NCBI GenBank assembly: GCA_049790315.1
Contig: JBAQYV010000059.1
Location: forward strand, 31,795-95,794
Source: DASPOJ01 sp049790315
GTDB lineage: Bacteria; Acidobacteriota; Terriglobia; Acidiferrales; UBA7541
Length of the DNA stretch: 64,000 bases
Direction of reading: 5' to 3'
This document shows, piece by piece, positions 25,731 through 33,711 of this stretch (the stretch's first letter is position 1; every line of letters begins with the position of its first letter). The position numbers and the translations under genes are program-made. The notes under the pieces were generated by a model. The model was given only the letters and a program-made list of their open reading frames with translations. It was not told the DNA's origin and searched no databases.

Positions 25731-26291
25731 TCACGCTTCGTGCGCGCGGCCGCGCTTCGCAACGAAGCGAAGATAGTAAAGAATGCCGGTCACGGTCTTT
25801 GCATCTCGCACCGCGCCGCGGCGAATCATGCCGAGCACCTGCTTTTGCGAGAATCGCCGCGCGACGATGTGTTCGTCCTCTTCCGGATGCGCTGCTCCCG
25901 CCGTCAAACCTTTCGCCGCGAATATGGCCATCGTCTCCGTCAGAAAGCCCGGCGTCGGAATAATCTCCAGCAACAGGCGGACTCGCCGCGCCGTGTACCC
26001 GGTTTCTTCAAGAAGTTCGCGTCGCGCGCCAGATAATGGCGATTCGCCCGGTTCCCTGCTGCCCGCTACCAGTTCCCAAAGAGATTCGCCCGCGGCGTAC
26101 CGAAACTGCCGGACCAGAAGTACGTCGCCATTCGGAAATACCGGCATCACTACAACAGAACCGCGATGCGTCACGATTTCGCGCGTTGCGCGCAAACCGT
26201 CCGGCTCGACGATTTCATCTCGTCGCACACTAAACACGCTCCCCTTGAACACAGTTTTGCTGCGAATGAGCTTCGCGCGCTTCTGCGCCAT
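25731..26291 (-). CDS. Nudix hydrolase, ADP-ribose pyrophosphatase type
   Basis: Hydrolyses nucleoside diphosphate derivatives, most likely ADP-ribose. The 186-residue protein has a complete Nudix box beginning GSREPGESPLSGARRELLEE and ending TGY, matching Gx5Ex7REUxEExGU. The upstream VRQFRYAAGESLWELVAG is typical of ADP-ribose pyrophosphatases. ATG 26291 is preceded by GAGGGAG. The open frame continues far upstream in the antisense of the LytTR gene, which I regard as chance. It is divergent from the LytTR gene, and about 118 bases upstream of the deoxyhypusine-synthase-like gene on the same strand. Confidence 0.92.
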   Translation of the reverse strand: MAQKRAKLIRSKTVFKGSVFSVRRDEIVEPDGLRATREIVTHRGSVVVMPVFPNGDVLLVRQFRYAAGESLWELVAGSREPGESPLSGARRELLEETGYTARRVRLLLEIIPTPGFLTETMAIFAAKGLTAGAAHPEEDEHIVARRFSQKQVLGMIRRGAVRDAKTVTGILYYLRFVAKRGRAHEA

Positions 26292-26380
26292 TTGATTTTC
26301 TCCCTCGTCAGAATGATCGCCGGCAATCATAACAGGGTGAGGTTCGCCTCGCCGCGGCCTCAACCGTGCCGCGCCGCGCC

Positions 26381-26410
26381 TTGCCGCTCCGCTCCACGTT
26401 TGCATATACT
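26381..26410 (+). promoter_or_regulatory. Promoter for the LytTR regulator gene
   Basis: TTGCCG (26381-26386), an 18-base spacer and TATACT (26405-26410). It lies 26 bases before the ATG at 26436, leaving room for a leader of about 20 nt. Confidence 0.45.
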
Positions 26411-26435
26411 GGCCGGGCACCGCGTTTCGCGCGCC

Positions 26436-27209
26436 ATGCCCATCAGCACACTGATTGTCGACGACGAAAAGCCCGCCCGCGACGAGCTGGCCTTCCTGCT
26501 GAAAAGTTTTCCCGAACTGCGCTTGATCGGCCAGGGCAAAAATGGCACCGAGGCCGTGGCCATGATTCAGGAGCACGCGCCGGAGCTGGTTTTTCTCGAC
26601 GTGCAGATGCCCGGCCTCGACGGCTTCGGCGTAATAAAAAAACTGATCGACCGCAAAGCGAAACTTCCCCATTTCGTTTTCGCCACCGCCTACGATAACT
26701 ATGCCGTGCAGGCTTTTGAAGTGAATGCCGCGGATTACATTCTGAAGCCTTTCGATAAAGCGCGCCTGGCGAAAGCCGTCGCGCGCGTGAAAAAAGCGCT
26801 CGAAGCCGACGCTTCGCCCGTTGCGCAACTCGAACTTCTCGTAAATCAAATTGGCGCCGGCCGCGCGGCGCCCCACATGAAATTGATCGTGAAAACGCAG
26901 CAACGCCTCTTGCTCGTCGATGCCGACGACGTGATTTATGCTTCCATCGCCGACGGCCTGATCACGGTTGTCACAAAGGAAGTCGAGGGCAGCTCCAACT
27001 GCCGCACGATCGAAGAGCTGCAAACGTCGCTCGATTCGGAGCGCTTCTGGCGCCCGCATCGCTCGTACCTGGTGAACATCAACCACATCAAGGAAGTGGT
27101 TCCGTGGTTCAAGTCCAGCTACATGCTGAAAATGGCCGATCGGCGCAACTCTGAAATCCCCGTCAGTCGCGCACAAACTCGCCGCCTGCGCGAACTCGTG
27201 CGCATCTAG
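26436..27209 (+). CDS. LytTR-family response regulator
   Basis: DNA-binding response regulator of 257 residues. The receiver domain (1-120) has the acidic pair DDE at 9-11, phosphoacceptor Asp55 in FLDVQMPGLDG and the KPFDK lysine near 105. The LytTR DNA-binding domain (about 148-255) includes DVIYASIADGLITVV, RPHRSYLVNINHIKEV, and a basic end (RRLRELVRI). ATG 26436 follows a promoter-like site. No sensor kinase gene is adjacent, so this is an orphan regulator; its partner and targets are unknown. LytTR proteins often control envelope or export functions. Confidence 0.92.
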   Translation: MPISTLIVDDEKPARDELAFLLKSFPELRLIGQGKNGTEAVAMIQEHAPELVFLDVQMPGLDGFGVIKKLIDRKAKLPHFVFATAYDNYAVQAFEVNAADYILKPFDKARLAKAVARVKKALEADASPVAQLELLVNQIGAGRAAPHMKLIVKTQQRLLLVDADDVIYASIADGLITVVTKEVEGSSNCRTIEELQTSLDSERFWRPHRSYLVNINHIKEVVPWFKSSYMLKMADRRNSEIPVSRAQTRRLRELVRI

Positions 27210-27224
27210 CGCTTCGTTTTCTCC

Positions 27225-27254
27225 CTGACGCCGCGCCCACTTCGAGGATACAAT
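27225..27254 (+). promoter_or_regulatory. Possible promoter for trpS-scpAB-rluB
   Basis: CTGACG at 27225-27230, an 18-base spacer, then TACAAT at 27249-27254. Transcription would begin near 27261, 60 nt before the TTG start of trpS. Confidence 0.35.
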
Positions 27255-27320
27255 GACGGTGCATGTCCTGTTCGCTCATACTGCGCGCGCACACGCTGGA
27301 TCTACGCGGAGACTTCTCGT

Positions 27321-28547
27321 TTGCCCGCCACGCCTAAGCAACGCGTGCTGAGCGGAATGCGCCCGACCGGCCGCTTGCACATCGGCCATTTTTTCGGCGC
27401 GCTCGCTAACTGGATCGAAATGCAATCGAACTACGAATGTTTTTTCTTCGTGGCCGATTGGCACGCGCTCACTTCGGATTACGCCGACACTTCCGGCATC
27501 GCGCAAAATTCGATTGAAATCGCCACCGATTGGCTTGCATCGGGACTCGATCCCGCGAAATGCACGATGTTCGTGCAATCGCAGGTTCCAGAGCACGCCG
27601 AGTTGCAACTTCTGCTCTCTATGGTCACACCGCTCGGCTGGCTCGAACGCGTCCCGACATACAAAGAAGCACTCGACAACGTCAAAGGCAAAGACCTCCA
27701 TACGTTCGGCTTCCTCGGTTATCCGGTCTTGCAAGCTGCCGACATCGTGATCTACGACGCCGACCTTGTGCCCGTTGGCGAAGATCAGGTTGCGCACGTG
27801 GAGTTGACGCGCGAGATCGTCAACACGTTCAACACGTTTTATGGCTTCGACGTGGATTTCGAGCAATGGGAAAAACACGACAAGCGCGGATTGGCGAAAG
27901 CCGTTGGCCACGCCCAATCGATCAGCCGCGAAGTGCTGCGAAAGCAAGTTCTGGAAGAAGGCCTCGTTAACTTCTACAAAAGAATTGGCGAAACGGATCA
28001 GCAATTCGTTCTGATCAAAAAGGTCCTGCGCGAGCCCGACGCAATGCTTACCCAAACCCCGCGCATTCCCGGCACCGACGGCCGCAAAATGTCGAAGTCC
28101 TACAATAATTTCATTGCTCTCAGCGAAGACGACGATTCCATCCGCAAGAAAATGCGCGGGATGGTCACTGATCCCGCCCGCAAGCTGCGCACCGATCCCG
28201 GCAATCCCGACGTGTGTCCTGTCTTCGACTGGCATAAACTGTTCTCGACGCCCGAAGTGATCCAGCGAATCAGGCGCGATTGCACCACCGCGGCGATCGG
28301 TTGCGTCGATTGCAAGCAAGTAGTCTCTGACGCACTGATAAAATGGATTGAGCCGGTGCGCGAGCGCCGGCGCACATTCGAGTCCAAGCCGGCGGCCGTG
28401 CTTGAAATTCTGGACGAAGGCTCGAAGAAGGCGCGCGTTGTCGCGAAGGCGACAATGGAGCGCGTGCGCGAAGCGGTCTTCGGCTGGAAAAAGACGCGCG
28501 AATCGATTGCATCGAACGCGGCAAATCCGTTGAAGGCAGGAAGCTGA
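27321..28547 (+). CDS. trpS: Tryptophanyl-tRNA synthetase
   Basis: Class Ic synthetase charging tRNA-Trp. HIGH appears as GRLHIGHFFGAL at about 18-29 and KMSKS as GRKMSKSYNN near 257-266; PVGEDQVAHVELTREI is the conserved ATP/Trp region. It has 408 residues, longer than the roughly 330 typical of E. coli TrpS; the extra length lies mainly toward the C-terminal part (about 290-408). The start is TTG at 27321, with GGAG eight bases upstream. It opens the trpS-scpA-scpB-rluB run. Confidence 0.95.
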   Translation: MPATPKQRVLSGMRPTGRLHIGHFFGALANWIEMQSNYECFFFVADWHALTSDYADTSGIAQNSIEIATDWLASGLDPAKCTMFVQSQVPEHAELQLLLSMVTPLGWLERVPTYKEALDNVKGKDLHTFGFLGYPVLQAADIVIYDADLVPVGEDQVAHVELTREIVNTFNTFYGFDVDFEQWEKHDKRGLAKAVGHAQSISREVLRKQVLEEGLVNFYKRIGETDQQFVLIKKVLREPDAMLTQTPRIPGTDGRKMSKSYNNFIALSEDDDSIRKKMRGMVTDPARKLRTDPGNPDVCPVFDWHKLFSTPEVIQRIRRDCTTAAIGCVDCKQVVSDALIKWIEPVRERRRTFESKPAAVLEILDEGSKKARVVAKATMERVREAVFGWKKTRESIASNAANPLKAGS

Positions 28548-28550
28548 CGC

Positions 28551-29327
28551 ATGGCGTCACCTTTAAAAATTCATCTCGCGATTTACGACGGCCCGCTCGA
28601 TCTGCTTCTCGATCTGATCAAGAAGCAGGAGCTCGACATCCACAACATTCCCATCTCGCAAATCACGGGACAATATCTCGATTATCTCCACAAACTCGAA
28701 CAACTCGACATGGACGTTTCCGCCGAGTTCATCTACATGGCCGCCACGCTGATCTACATCAAATCGAAAATGCTTTTGCCGCCCGATCCCCTGGCCGGAC
28801 CCGAAGGCGCTGAAGACCCGCGCGCCGAATTGGTATATCGCCTGGTGGAGCACGAAAAATTCAAGAGCGCCGCGCAGCTTCTCTACCAGAAGCAGCAGAT
28901 CGAGCAACACGTCTGGTCGAAGCCAGACCGCTCGCTGTATGAAGGCGAAGGCACCGAAGCGGAATTAGTCGTCTCGCTTGTGGACCTTGTTAAAGTTTTC
29001 CAGCAAGTCCTCGAGCGCCGGAAAGAAATCACGCGCATCGAGCTGCATCACGAACAGATCACCGTGCCGCAGATGATGGATCTGCTGCGCAAGGAATTGC
29101 TTGCCGATGAGCAAGGCGTGAGCTTGATTCGCTTTTTCGAGTCCTGCCCTTCGCGGCAAGCAATGATTGTCGCGTTGCTGGCTGTGCTTGAACTTGTACG
29201 CTTGCAAGCGATCGTCCTGGTACAGGAGCAATTGTTCAGCGAGATCCAGATTCGCAAGCACAAATTATTCGATCTGGTATTTTCCGGCGGCGACGCGCTC
29301 GGTGAAATCGAAAAACAATATGAATAG
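28551..29327 (+). CDS. scpA: Segregation and condensation protein A
   Basis: Kleisin subunit of the Smc-ScpAB condensin, bridging the Smc heads during chromosome organisation and segregation. The 258-residue protein begins with the ScpA signature YDGPLDLLLDLIKKQELDIHNI and continues DMDVSAEFIYMAATLIYIKSKMLLP; the C-terminal winged helix that contacts the Smc cap is at about 190-258. ATG 28551 has GGAAG seven bases upstream and lies three bases after the trpS stop. scpB follows 36 bases later. smc itself is not in the window. Confidence 0.95.
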   Translation: MASPLKIHLAIYDGPLDLLLDLIKKQELDIHNIPISQITGQYLDYLHKLEQLDMDVSAEFIYMAATLIYIKSKMLLPPDPLAGPEGAEDPRAELVYRLVEHEKFKSAAQLLYQKQQIEQHVWSKPDRSLYEGEGTEAELVVSLVDLVKVFQQVLERRKEITRIELHHEQITVPQMMDLLRKELLADEQGVSLIRFFESCPSRQAMIVALLAVLELVRLQAIVLVQEQLFSEIQIRKHKLFDLVFSGGDALGEIEKQYE

Positions 29328-29363
29328 CCGCGCCTCGCGCACCAAAACAAACTGGAGACTCGC

Positions 29364-30107
29364 ATGACGCCGGCCGAACTCACGGGCGCGCTCGAAGCCA
29401 TCATTTATGCCGCGGACGAACCCGTAACGCTCGAACAATTGGCCGCCGCGATCGGCGAGGAAAAAATCGCCGTGCGCGCACCGCTCGATTTGCTCGTCGC
29501 CTCCTACGCCGTCGAGGACCGCGGCGTCGAAATTCGCTGCGTCGCCGGCGGCTACAAGTTCTACACCAAACCGCAACATCACGAGGCCGTTCGGCGTTTC
29601 ATAAAAGCGCTGCGGCCGCCGCTGCGCCTCACCATGCCCGCGCTCGAAACTTTGGCCGTGATCGCATACAAGCAACCCGCTACGCAACCGGAAGTCCAGG
29701 AAATTCGCGGCGTAAATTGCGCCGGCGTGATCCAGACTCTTCTCGAAAAGCGGCTGATCACCACCGCCGGCAGAAAACACGTTATCGGGCGGCCCATTCT
29801 CTACCGCACCTCCAAAGAATTCATGATGCGCTTCGGCCTTTCCGACCTCGACGAGTTGCCGAGCCTGAAGGAATTCGAGCAGCTCGCGCGCGATGCGCTC
29901 GGCTCCGACGAAGGATTGGCTCCCGCGGAGTTCGAGCCGGGCGCTGAGGCTGCAATTTCCGATTCAGAAACATCCGGTGCGCCGGGAATTTCGGACGCAT
30001 CAGCGTCTGAAACGCCGTTCGACTCGTCATCCAAAAATTCGCCCGAGCGCTCTCCCCAGGGTAATGCGTCCGTCGCTGCTCCGTCGGTCGACGAAGAATC
30101 ACACTAG
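29364..30107 (+). CDS. scpB: Segregation and condensation protein B
   Basis: Dimeric winged-helix partner of ScpA in the Smc condensin. The conserved core (about 1-175) includes LEAIIYAADEPVTLEQLA, GVEIRCVAGGYKFYTKP, LETLAVIAYKQPATQPEV and the GRPILYRTSKEFMMRFGL end. After residue 185 there is an acidic Ser/Glu/Pro-rich tail of about 60 residues that is likely disordered and not part of the family core. The ATG has GGAG six bases upstream. It is followed 18 bases later by the RluB-type gene, a common arrangement. Confidence 0.94.
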   Translation: MTPAELTGALEAIIYAADEPVTLEQLAAAIGEEKIAVRAPLDLLVASYAVEDRGVEIRCVAGGYKFYTKPQHHEAVRRFIKALRPPLRLTMPALETLAVIAYKQPATQPEVQEIRGVNCAGVIQTLLEKRLITTAGRKHVIGRPILYRTSKEFMMRFGLSDLDELPSLKEFEQLARDALGSDEGLAPAEFEPGAEAAISDSETSGAPGISDASASETPFDSSSKNSPERSPQGNASVAAPSVDEESH

Positions 30108-30125
30108 TTTTCGCGGGTCCACTCA

Positions 30126-31889
30126 ATGCTTCAGCGTCTGCAAAAGATTATTGCGCAAGCCGGAATCGCCTCACGCCGCCACGCGGAGGAATTAATTCGC
30201 AGCGGTCAGGTGCGCGTCAACGGCGCCGTCGTCACCGAACTCGGCTCGAAAGCCGATCCCGATCACGATCGAGTTGAAGTCGCGGGCCGTGTCGCCGAAA
30301 TTCCCGACGCGCCCGTATACATCGTGCTGAACAAACCTCCTCAAGTGGTTTCGACCATGGCCGATCCGGAAGGCCGGCCTACGCTGCGTAATTATCTGCG
30401 TGGAATGCCGGAGCGCGTTTTTCCCGTTGGCCGCCTCGATTACGCCGCCAGCGGACTTTGTCTGTTGACGAGTGACGGGCAGCTTACTGCTCGCGTCTTG
30501 CGCGCCTCCAGCCGGCTGCGTCAAACGTATTGGATTAAAGTGAAAGGCCGCATCAGCGAAAGCGAAATGCACGAAGCGGGCCGCGCTGCCTCCGCGCACT
30601 TCGAGCCGCTCAAAGGACCATGGGCTCGCCGCTCCGCCGAAAATCCTTGGTACGAAGTTGAACTCACAGGCGCCAGCCGCGACGCCCTAGGCCGCTCGCT
30701 CAAGCGCCAGGATCATCCAATCGAAAAAATGAAGCGCGTAAAACTGGCTACACTGGAATTAGGGCCTGTGCCCGAAGGCCACTACCGTCGTCTCGAACCC
30801 GACGAAGTCGACAAATTTTCGCGCGCCGTTGATCGCGCGCTCGAAGAAAAAAATGAGCCCGCCGTCGCCCCGCCAATTCAACGCCTGCTCGCGATGGCGC
30901 AGCAGAAAACCGCGCCGCCGATCATTCCGGCGCCCGCGGCCCCGCCAAATACACCTTGGCAAAAGGTGCCGCAGAGCCAGCCGCAGGCAACGCCACGGAA
31001 GCCATGGCGCGGACCGCCGAACAATCGGCATGTCGACCGGCCACGCGAGCCTTGGCGCGCGCGCGCAGCAGGAGGTCCTCCGCGACAAAACATGAACGAC
31101 GTGCCCAAGCCGCCGCGCCAGCCATGGCCGGGCGCGCCAAAACATCGGCCCGCCTCGCCTGCGAAAGAGGAATGGCGTCCGCGCAAATCCGGCCCGTGGC
31201 GTGGGAACAAAACGAGCGGCGATTTTCAGCCGCGCGACAATTCCCGGCCGTCAACTCTAAATCAACGGTCGGGGGCGCCAACTCATCGCCCTGACGCTCC
31301 CGGAAAAAACGATTGGCGCGAACGCAAATCCGCCGGCCCGTGGCGCGGAAACAAATCCAGCGGCGCTCCTTCGTCGCCGAGCCAACCGCGGCCTGGCGCG
31401 CCAACTCATCGCCCTGGCGCTTCCGGGAAAAATGATTGGCGCGAGCGCAAGCCCGCTGGTCTGTGGCGTGGAAATAAATCCAGCGGCGCTCGTCATTCGC
31501 CCAACCATCCGCGACCTGGTGCACCAACTCATCGCTCCGACGCGACGATTCGTCGCCCTGGCGCTTCCGCGAAAAGCGATTGGCGTGAACGCAAGCCCGC
31601 TGGTCTGTGGCGTGGAAATAAATCCAGCGGCGCTCGTCATTCGCCCAACCATCCGCGACCTGGTGCACCAACTCATCGCTCCGACGCGACGATTCATCGC
31701 CCCGGCGCTCCCGCGAAAAACGATTGGCGCGAGCGCAAGCCCGCTGGTCTGTGGCGTGGAAATAAATCCAGCGGCGCGCAACGCCCGCCAAACGATTCTC
31801 AACGACCGCCGCGTCCGCGAAATCCTAATACCAAACAAAACCGCCGCTCGGACCGCGATCCCCGTCACACTCCGCGAAACTCTCGGTGA
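30126..31889 (+). CDS. RsuA/RluB-family pseudouridine synthase with a long basic repetitive tail
   Basis: rRNA pseudouridine synthase of 587 residues. The S4 RNA-binding domain is at 1-60 (AQAGIASRRHAEELIRSGQV). The catalytic domain (about 65-240) has the Asp motif GRLDYAASGLCLLTSDG, VLNKPPQV before it, and the VKLATLELGPVPEGHYRRLEP end. The family normally ends near here. The remaining 330 residues are Arg/Pro/Asn/Gly-rich, strongly basic and tandemly repeated, with five WRGNK-S/T-SG motifs. Such tails probably bind RNA non-specifically. Site specificity (23S 2605, 16S 516 or other) is not certain. The stop overlaps the next gene's GTG by four bases. Confidence 0.9.
   Translation: MLQRLQKIIAQAGIASRRHAEELIRSGQVRVNGAVVTELGSKADPDHDRVEVAGRVAEIPDAPVYIVLNKPPQVVSTMADPEGRPTLRNYLRGMPERVFPVGRLDYAASGLCLLTSDGQLTARVLRASSRLRQTYWIKVKGRISESEMHEAGRAASAHFEPLKGPWARRSAENPWYEVELTGASRDALGRSLKRQDHPIEKMKRVKLATLELGPVPEGHYRRLEPDEVDKFSRAVDRALEEKNEPAVAPPIQRLLAMAQQKTAPPIIPAPAAPPNTPWQKVPQSQPQATPRKPWRGPPNNRHVDRPREPWRARAAGGPPRQNMNDVPKPPRQPWPGAPKHRPASPAKEEWRPRKSGPWRGNKTSGDFQPRDNSRPSTLNQRSGAPTHRPDAPGKNDWRERKSAGPWRGNKSSGAPSSPSQPRPGAPTHRPGASGKNDWRERKPAGLWRGNKSSGARHSPNHPRPGAPTHRSDATIRRPGASAKSDWRERKPAGLWRGNKSSGARHSPNHPRPGAPTHRSDATIHRPGAPAKNDWRERKPAGLWRGNKSSGAQRPPNDSQRPPRPRNPNTKQNRRSDRDPRHTPRNSR
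31455..31778 (+). repeat. 144-bp in-frame tandem repeats in the pseudouridine synthase tail
   Basis: Two near-identical 144-bp units (31455-31598 and 31599-31742; only a handful of differences by eye) are followed by a truncated third unit from 31743. Each encodes 48 residues containing LWRGNKSSGARHSPN and DWRERKP. More diverged half-units lie upstream from about 31190. The period is a multiple of three, so the reading frame is kept. Recent duplication or concerted evolution is likely. Confidence 0.85.
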
Positions 31890-32290
31890 GCGCGGATCCC
31901 ATCCGCGAACTCTTGGAAACGTCGAAATTCATCGCGGTCGTCGGATTGTCTTCGAGCCGCTCTCGCCCCAGCTACGGCGTGGCGCGTTATCTGCAATCGG
32001 CCGGCTACCGAATTATTCCCGTGAATCCGAACGAAACCGAAGTGCTCGGCGTGCGAGCTTACCCGCGGCTGGAAGACGTGCCCGACAAAATCGACATCGT
32101 GGATATTTTTCGCCGTCCGGAAGCCGTGCCGGAAATTGTGGAAAGCGCGATTCGTATCGGAGCGCGCTCCATATGGATGCAGGAAGGCGTGATCCATGAA
32201 GCCGCGGCCGAGCGCGCGCGACGAGCGGGCCTCGTGGCCGTGATGGATCGTTGCATCCTAAAAGATCACCACGCAATATTCGTCGCGTAA
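31886..32290 (+). CDS. CoA-binding domain protein (YccU-like)
   Basis: A 134-residue stand-alone Rossmann CoA-binding domain like that of succinyl-CoA synthetase alpha. It has IAVVGLSSSRSRPSYGVARYL (nucleotide loop), IIPVNPNETEVLG, DIVDIFRRPEAVPEIV and IWMQEGVIHEAAAERAR; a conserved MDRC near the end matches YccU-type proteins. GTG 31886 overlaps the previous stop (GTGA). The function of the family is not settled; binding of CoA or a CoA-like nucleotide is expected from the fold. Confidence 0.9.
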   Translation: MSADPIRELLETSKFIAVVGLSSSRSRPSYGVARYLQSAGYRIIPVNPNETEVLGVRAYPRLEDVPDKIDIVDIFRRPEAVPEIVESAIRIGARSIWMQEGVIHEAAAERARRAGLVAVMDRCILKDHHAIFVA

Positions 32291-32336
32291 ACCCGCGCCG
32301 GCGTGGCTCTCGAAATATTCCCCGCTCCGCACACCG

Positions 32337-33269
32337 CTAATCCGCGTCCAGATCGATCGTGCCGACGCCGCCTTGCACCCTGAGCCGAATTGTTGCCGGC
32401 GATTTTCCCAGCGCATCATTCACGTAGTCGTCGCCATCGCGTTTCAATCCATGCGCGCTAATCGTGCCCAAACCGCCCGACGCATGCACGCGGACGCCGA
32501 CATCTTGCGGCAATCGAATTGTTCCCTGCCCGACTCCGCCTTCGATATCGGCATCAATATCCGTGGTGCGCGCGCCGCGCAAGTCCACACTCATTTGTCC
32601 AGCGCCCAGATTTATTTTCAAATTCGTCAGATCGATTCCCTCAAGATCGAGTGTGCCTTGCCCGGCGCCCATGTCCAGCGAGAGATCCATCGGAACGTTG
32701 TTCGCTAACCGCAATTGCCAGGTATTGTCAGATCTCCTCATGTGGACCACCGGCTGCGTCTGCGTAACATCGAGTTCGCCGAGCGCGCCCTCTACGCTGT
32801 AATTCACTTGCGGATCGCCATCCGCATCGCCGTAATCGAAATGCGCATCGAGAAGCTCCGAAGCGCCCGGCGATATCGTAAGCTGGCCCGCGGGCATGTT
32901 GATGTGCGCGCGCACAGACGTCGCGCCCGCTACATCCACCGTTCGAGTGATATGCGATATTCTGCCGCTGTCGCGATAACGATCGCGATGATGCCAAAAC
33001 CCGAGCGAGAAAATCACCACGATGACAACCAGCACGATCATCGCGCCGGAATGTCTAACCGATGCGGCATTCGGATCGGAGCGCACCCGCAAATAATCGA
33101 TAATTCCCCCGATTCCCAGAAAAATTAGAATCAGCGGCCAATATCGCGCCAGCGCTGTCCACGGGTTGAATCCCACGTCCAGGTTCGCGAGAAGAAAGAT
33201 AAGGCCCAGCGCGATCAGAATGACGGCGCCCCAAATCGAGCGGCTGGGCCGATGGCCTGTGTCCGGCAT
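32337..33269 (-). CDS. LiaF/toastrack-like membrane protein
   Basis: A 310-residue membrane protein. Residues 10-60 form two membrane helices with GLIFLLANLDVG and YWPLILIFLGIGGI, as in the LiaI-LiaF-like N-terminal region, then a third helix at about 75-92 (AMIVLVVIVVIFSLGF). The C-terminal half (about 110-310) is beta-rich and repetitive (MGAGQGTLDLEG, LGAGQMSVDLRG, GGVGQGTIRLP, GGVGTIDLD), the toastrack/DUF4097-like fold. Related proteins modulate envelope-stress kinases in Firmicutes, but no kinase is adjacent. Its precise role is unknown. Confidence 0.8.
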   Translation of the reverse strand: MPDTGHRPSRSIWGAVILIALGLIFLLANLDVGFNPWTALARYWPLILIFLGIGGIIDYLRVRSDPNAASVRHSGAMIVLVVIVVIFSLGFWHHRDRYRDSGRISHITRTVDVAGATSVRAHINMPAGQLTISPGASELLDAHFDYGDADGDPQVNYSVEGALGELDVTQTQPVVHMRRSDNTWQLRLANNVPMDLSLDMGAGQGTLDLEGIDLTNLKINLGAGQMSVDLRGARTTDIDADIEGGVGQGTIRLPQDVGVRVHASGGLGTISAHGLKRDGDDYVNDALGKSPATIRLRVQGGVGTIDLDAD

Positions 33270-33382
33270 GATTTGCCCTCCGCCATGTAGAACGAAATCT
33301 CGGCCGAGAAAGTTCCAAGGAGTAGACCGCTATTCGGGCAGCGGACGGTGCAACGCGAACAGAATCCAGAAAAACTTCGGCG

Positions 33383-33640
33383 CTATTCTTTCGGCTTCAA
33401 CTTCAGGCGGCTCTTATTTTCTTCGAGGAACGCGCGGAGATCGGGCACGGCATCGAGCAGGCGAATCCACTGTTCGTAATAGAGCGTGACGGGAAAGCGG
33501 CCAAGACCGTACACGCTTACGCCGCCTTTTTCGCCGACGCGAAATTCGATGCTACCCTTCGCGCGCGGCCCGGTTCTCTTTTCAAGCTCGGCGATTCGCG
33601 CGAGCAATTCTTCTTTGGTCGGTTCCGTCTGATCGGTCAT
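33383..33640 (-). CDS. Small conserved protein of unknown function
   Basis: An 85-residue soluble protein. An N-terminal coiled-coil-like helix (about 5-25, EELLARIAELEKR) is followed by a compact domain with GSIEFRVGEKGGVSVYGLGRFPVTLYYEQW and a helical charged end (DLRAFLEENKSRLKLK). The region VYGLGRFPVTLY is what one expects of a conserved family. It lies about 70 bases downstream of typA's neighbourhood and upstream of the LiaF-like gene, all on the minus strand but with separate spacing. No function can be given. Confidence 0.7.
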   Translation of the reverse strand: MTDQTEPTKEELLARIAELEKRTGPRAKGSIEFRVGEKGGVSVYGLGRFPVTLYYEQWIRLLDAVPDLRAFLEENKSRLKLKPKE

Positions 33641-33711
33641 TTCGTCACTCCGTAGAGTTCGCGCATTCCGCCGCGTCGCCGAAAATCATAGCACCACGGC
33701 GAATCCGAATC

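Noticed and set aside
25731..27176. 481-codon minus-strand frame
   Set aside because: Only the downstream part (from ATG 26291) is a Nudix hydrolase. The upstream part is antisense to the LytTR gene and has no recognisable protein features.
31432..32199. 255-codon frame overlapping the pseudouridine synthase tail
   Set aside because: It arises because the 144-bp repeat keeps all frames open; the RluB-type frame is supported by its conserved N-terminal domains.
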